From contig CM074187.1 of assembly GCA_037179385.1 (NCBI GenBank), forward strand, positions 15,253,450 through 15,317,449: a stretch of 64,000 nucleotides of DNA. Reading direction: 5' to 3'. Positions 59,901-64,000 of the stretch are shown here, in pieces. Source of the stretch: Holothuria scabra (Eukaryota > Echinodermata > Holothuroidea > Aspidochirotida > Holothuriidae). The notes beneath the pieces were generated by a model. That model was not told the origin of the DNA, searched no databases, and saw only the letters and a list, made by a program, of their open reading frames with translations. The number at the start of each line of letters is the position of its first letter. Positions within the stretch are counted from its first letter, which is position 1. A program made the position numbers and the translations under genes.

Positions 59901-62029
59901 ATTTTGTCAATAGTCTACAGTTGCAACTTCCAAATTGTAATAGTCTCAGCTATCATAGATGGCTCATTGCTTGGAGCAAATGGCAGCTTTTGTGTACTAA
60001 CTATTCACCTAATCAGCAATTTCTTGGCAGAGGTTATTAATAAGCCAAACGTTTTAAACACCTTATGTTGCTCCCTCTCTCTCTTGCCCCTCCCACTCTC
60101 AGCCTCTCCAGGGTGTTTTGACTTCATATTATAAACTTACCACAAGCATTTCTCCTATACCAATTATGTGGTCATCCCCTTCCTTTGCTTTACTTTTCTC
60201 CTTATTATACATAAATGTGGCCACTCCAACTACTATCAGTAGCACACAAAGATATTTCAGGAGCGGGTATCGTTTCCGTGCCAACAGAACACCAAGTATC
60301 ATCACTAGAATAAAAAACAAAACATATACTGAATGGAATGGGTTGTAAGATTTGTTTAAATGACATCAATGTATTAAACATCAAGTCAGATGCAGTTATA
60401 GAAGAGATTCTGGTCAAGAAATAAACTTGTATGACTTTCATTTTTAACACTTGAAAGAAATATTCACTGTTAAAACAAACAACAATTTTGACACAGTCCA
60501 CTCTGACCATTGTGGGGCTGCCATACATACCCTGCCTTCTCTTTTGCTGGGAGTCGGGAGAGTTTGTGACAAGAACTGTGTCACAGAATTTGTTAAATCT
60601 GCATTTGCATATCCATTCATGGCGCATTACCTACATCAGTGCTGTATTAGAAAGCATACAGATAGTTTTTGCATACCCATTCATGGCACATTACCTACAT
60701 CAGTACTGTATCAGCAGGCATACAGATAGTTTTTGCATACCCATTCATGGCGCATTACCTACATCAGTACTGTATTAGCAAGCATACAGATAGTTTTACA
60801 CAACTGCAATTATGGAACACCCTGGAGAAAACCCATCGATGAAAATAAATTATACAAACAATATTGGCTCTATTATAATACATATACTAAAACACACTAT
60901 TAAAACAACAGTATATTTGTCTTCTATTTTTTACTTGTACACAGTATTTACATTGTATGCAGCTGTATGATGACTTCAAATCAAATTTTCCAATAATCCA
61001 TTCAGATAATTTCTCTCTGTAATGTAAATATTTGCAGAAGGATGGTACAAAGAGATAAAGATTTAAATGAAGCTAATCTGTGAAACCCAACTTAAAATGA
61101 CAGGAAGTGTATTAAAAGTATGCATAAGATACATGTGTCAATATCTACACAAAATATATTGCATAAAAAATCAAAAGATCTTTCACATTCATTACACATT
61201 TCAGCTTTTCAGATCATGCAAATGTATATTCTTTTTAAACAATGTTTTCTTGAAAATGCTTCCACATTCTTAAAAATCTACAAGGCATTAGACAAATATC
61301 AGATTATTTTAAAGGAAAAATGTGTTCTTTTCAAATTGAATAATCTGATATCCTAATTCATGAACTGCTATTCACAGATGTATGTGATGTGCTAACACTA
61401 TGAAGTATTATGAAGATACTTGGAGTGTAATATGTAGACTTCTGTCAAGTTTGATCAAAGGGAAAAGTAATCAATAAATTATATTCTATACTCTAATTCA
61501 TTAATTCTATATTTTTATGAAAAACTTTCCTGAATGATCTGTTTAATTCAAAATTTTTTAGTACAAAATAAAACTAGAGTAAGATCTACAAGAAATTTTC
61601 TTATTCAATAAAGAAACTAGAGTGGATCCCTGATTATTCCCTTTACTGTCTTTTAATATGCTGGAATGCTTGCAAATTCTCTTTTGACTATTATGAAGCT
61701 TTCAGTTAACACCATGCCTTCAAAAGCAGTAACAGCTGTGTAAGTACTACAAATTACAAAAAACCCATTGAAATATATCTATTTGAATTGCAAGTACCAT
61801 CTTAGACAATAATGTAATTGCAATAACAGAATACAGTTAAACGTTAGGTAATACAGTATGTGTTACCTACCTGGAATAGGTTTGCAGGCTTTACCCAACA
61901 CCTGGAAGGGATAACTGACATACTTGAGGGCAGCATTACTGGCTACCATAGCACCAAGGTAGCTAATGGAACAGACGGCATACATTGATTGTGGAGTAGT
62001 ATCCTTTTGTACTTCTGTTGCAAGCAACA
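53778..62029 (-). CDS. SLC35B1: SLC35B1-type ER nucleotide/nucleotide-sugar transporter, N-terminus missing
   Basis: SLC35B1 is a multi-pass endoplasmic-reticulum membrane carrier of the nucleotide-sugar transporter family, originally described as a UDP-galactose transporter relative and in mammals reported as an ATP/ADP exchanger of the ER. Exons on the minus strand: 62029-61871, 60304-60141, 57969-57843, 55945-55839, 53981-53778. Phases join perfectly, giving 252 codons and a TAA stop. Diagnostic stretches: [69 protein letters not shown] and QWVG. The tail ends K-D-K-A-K, placing lysines at -3 and -5 as in a KxKxx ER-retrieval signal. About 70 N-terminal residues of the roughly 320-residue family are absent. 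I could not find them between 62030 and 64000, so they probably lie outside the window. Confidence 0.94.
54190..54370 (+). repeat. dispersed repeat, inverted relative to 55030-55150
   Basis: It shares GTTGACACATCTTCT and AAAAGTGAACTCGAAGCAAG, with the preceding ATATTGGC-like block, with the reverse complement of 55035-55150. Related blocks occur near 33370-33500. It lies in the last intron of SLC35B1. Confidence 0.55.
55030..55150 (-). repeat. dispersed repeat, partner of 54190-54370
   Basis: On the minus strand GTTGACACATTTTCTG and AAAAGTGAACTTGAAACAAG match the 54190 copy. Non-coding. Confidence 0.55.
55839..55945 (-). CDS. SLC35B1: SLC35B1 exon
   Basis: Acceptor CAG, donor GTAAAA; two bases plus 35 codons. 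It encodes [15 protein letters not shown] and FGSLSALGQ, matching the family's TGE...RYP...SALGQ pattern. Confidence 0.93.
56877..57269. mobile_element. probable decayed hAT-like element in SLC35B1 intron
   Basis: CAGGGCTTGATTTTC at the left and GAAAATCGGGGCCTG at the right form imperfect inverted repeats enclosing 390 bp. The internal motif GACAACCAAA recurs. No 8-bp duplication is visible. Confidence 0.5.
57843..57969 (-). CDS. SLC35B1: SLC35B1 exon
   Basis: CAG acceptor and GTAAGC donor; 42 codons plus one base. It encodes [13 protein letters not shown] and a loop before the next helix (WSILYL), matching LDGLTGVSQDHMR of human SLC35B1. Confidence 0.92.
58788..59040. repeat. 16-bp minisatellite in SLC35B1 intron
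   Basis: About sixteen copies of a 16-bp unit of the form ACACTTTCTCAATGAT, with variants at the last bases (GAT, GGT, GAC) that alternate in a partly regular order. The last units are degenerate. Confidence 0.95.
60141..60304 (-). CDS. SLC35B1: SLC35B1 exon
   Basis: TAG acceptor and GTAAGT donor. The split Val codon is completed, then 54 codons include the hydrophobic helix [16 protein letters not shown] and a charged Lys/Glu loop. It matches the human segment [16 protein letters not shown]. Confidence 0.94.
60602..60795. repeat. 64-bp tandem repeat, 3 copies
   Basis: Three units starting near 60602, 60666 and 60730, each with CCATTCATGGC, CATTACCTACATCAGT and GCATACAGATAG. They differ by a few substitutions. 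It lies in the intron just upstream of the 60304-60141 exon. Confidence 0.93.
61871..62029 (-). CDS. SLC35B1: SLC35B1 exon (first one visible)
   Basis: The acceptor is CAG before 62029 and the donor GTAGGT after 61871; 52 full codons. It encodes [19 protein letters not shown] and then [14 protein letters not shown]. It starts in the middle of a codon, so at least one upstream coding exon is required. Confidence 0.93.
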
Positions 62030-64000
62030 CTGAGGAGAAAATGTATATTTCAAGTTAAAACTGCTGAACAATACTTTGGTTGAAAGCATACCTCATTTTA
62101 AAATGCTATTTGACCAGTGGCAGATTTAACAGACAACAGCACAGCAGTGTCAACAGAGCTGCTGACAGAGACCCCAAAATTTTTGCCAAGTTGGGCATCA
62201 AGTCGGGTTGTATCAAGTCAGCTTTTCAGTCTACAAGCCACACGAGATGTTTGAAGACTCCTTCATAACTTTGAACAGGGCCTTTTTCCTCAAATCTGCT
62301 ATTAATAAGTCAGTGTACCCCTATGTCTTCAGTTAGCTAGTAAGACATAGTTTTACCGCCAGTTTCCAACCTATTGATTCAAGTCTCTTCAATGAATGAT
62401 AATGCACCTGTACCCAGGGAATAATTTGTCGAGTATCACATCACAATTTGATACACAAACAGGCTAGGGATTAGGGATATCTTGCCATGGGTGTCTCCCA
62501 TTTTCAAATTTCTGTCCGAATATATTGGGACCTTATGCCCAAATTTAACAGCTCTAGACAAACAGTACGAACAACCAAGAAATTTCTTCCAATTCCATGA
62601 AAAAGGAATTTACTGGAACATTTAGAAATTCTGTTACTAAGAAAATAGAAAAGCTGAGTCATACTTGTTAATCCATTGTGCAGTTTTTTTTAGATAACAA
62701 GCAATATGGCTAAGCTCTTTGTCCTCTAAATGAAGTAAATGTTGAACAGACTAATGTCCCAAGTAGTGCACACTATCTTTAACAGACAGGTGGGCAGGAA
62801 AATCATTCCAGAACTTGTGCTCACCAACATGCTTTTGAAGAGTCCCTGTGATTTGAATCAATGGACACCAAGTGTTATCTCCTAATTTAAAACACACACA
62901 CCATGAGAGGAAACTCCCCTTAGCTCATTTGAAAAACTGAAGAACCCAAGCAAAAAAAAAAGTACATAAATCCTGAGAGCTATCAATGCTTTTGTGTACA
63001 GTGTCATAGAAGAATACAATCACAATGCCTCTGTTGTGCTGGTCACTGGACATTTCCTGAGTAGCTTATGTGGTTCAATGCACACACACAATACTCTATT
63101 GAAATTGACTTAATCCATCTTTCCTGCCATGTGCCTGCTATGGTAGGTACCAACATTGAAAAGTACCTAAGGGGCTTTTCCTAGCATGCATATTGATCAA
63201 ATCAACATACTGTATGTTGAGAGGTAGACACAAGGCACTTGGTATTATTTGTGTTTTGAAACAATGAAAATATTAGAACAGGTGAATTTCCATTTTTTCA
63301 AAAAGGCTCTCTCCCAGGATCTAGAATCACGTTATAATTTGGTCATTTTTCTGACTTAAAAATATGGCATCATTTCAATGTTAATAAATGGTCTCGTAAG
63401 TCATTTAAGGTGACAAATTAGCTCTAAGAAATTCTCTGCCTTTCAATGTAGGCATGCAGAGCTATGAAATTTACAAAGAGTTACGAAGAGAAAATTAAAT
63501 CTAACAATTATATCTAGATCTTATTAAATTTTACCCTTTTTTCTGTATAAAAATCATGAGATTCAGGAGATTTTAACCAAAATTGGCCCCACAAAAGGCC
63601 TTTCCCCAGGTTTAAAGTTATGGTTTTGTCAATAGCTATTATTTAGTAAAGAACTTTATCACTTACATCAATACCTCACTTCAATACAACAACAAACCCT
63701 TTTTATCTAAGTTGTTGAACTCCATTTACCTGAACAGGAAGTAGACCGATACAGTAGATTCCCTATTAGTTGTGGTCAACTGGGGCAAAAATAGGCAAAG
63801 TAGGCTAGTTACAGTAATTAGTCCACCCAAGGACTAGTACTGTAGATTCCAGGTTAGTTGTGGTCAACTGGGGCAAAAAAAGGCAAACTCCACTAGTTAC
63901 AGCAACTAGTCCACCCAAGGGTGTTGCAGTCTGGCACTCGACTGACTTTGTCAGCTGGACAACCGATTTTAGTGACCAGCCTATGCCAAGTGGAAACCAG
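62030..64000. other. SLC35B1 upstream intron, no exon found
   Basis: At least one 5' coding exon of about 70 codons is required by the phase of the 62029 exon. I searched the minus strand for the expected hydrophobic start region and found none, so it probably lies beyond 64000. Confidence 0.5.
63750..63920. repeat. direct duplication, two copies of about 80 bp
   Basis: GTTGTGGTCAACTGGGGCAA and AGTCCACCCAAGG occur in both halves (63750-63827 and 63839-63919), about 89 bp apart. Confidence 0.85.

Noticed and set aside
58788..60795. CRISPR-like spaced repeats
   Set aside because: Units are contiguous tandem repeats without unique spacers, in a spliced eukaryotic gene.
63650..63740. Candidate first exon of SLC35B1 ending at a GTAAAT or GTAAGT site
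   Set aside because: The translations show none of the hydrophobic residues expected before the visible exons.

Overview
This is an intron-rich, AT-rich animal nuclear sequence, not bacterial or viral. It has GT-AG spliced genes, a Pol III tRNA gene, a tRNA-derived SINE family, many short non-autonomous DNA transposons, one decayed LINE and long simple repeats. The animal-type genes and scattered GGCCTA-rich tracts fit a marine invertebrate deuterostome. An echinoderm is my best guess, but it is an inference and not proven by the sequence.

Two protein genes can be reconstructed exon by exon, both on the minus strand. HUS1 (27756 down to 14678) is complete: eight coding exons, all junctions in phase, 281 codons. 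It encodes the HUS1 subunit of the 9-1-1 DNA-damage checkpoint clamp. SLC35B1 (62029 down to 53778) is an endoplasmic-reticulum nucleotide/nucleotide-sugar transporter. Its last five coding exons are present (252 codons plus stop); the first 70 or so residues were not found and probably lie beyond the right edge. A third certain gene is a tRNA-Arg(CCG) at 41086-41158 (+).

Layout: 1-13.9 kb is repeat-rich, with a palindromic MITE, a dispersed 1.1-kb repeat, a 5'-truncated frameshifted LINE, a degenerate CAAGTC repeat and SINE copies. 13.9-28 kb is HUS1, with a 393-bp hAT-type element in intron 4 and MITEs in introns 1 and 7. 28-53 kb is a transposon-dense intergenic block. It holds six small hAT-like elements with readable 8-bp target-site duplications, about 900 bp of perfect AAG repeat, a 175-bp satellite-like array, a U2 snRNA-derived fragment between three decayed coding-like repeats, the tRNA, SINEs, and a repeat carrying two perfect DR1 nuclear-receptor half-site pairs. 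53-64 kb is SLC35B1, with a 16-bp minisatellite and a 64-bp tandem repeat in its introns.

The two protein genes are unrelated in function, and nothing in the sequence suggests they work together. I found no operon, CRISPR array or novel multi-gene system. The most unusual items are the small hAT families carrying internal satellite-like tandem units, the U2-like fragment within a decayed coding-like array, and the repeat-borne DR1 motifs.
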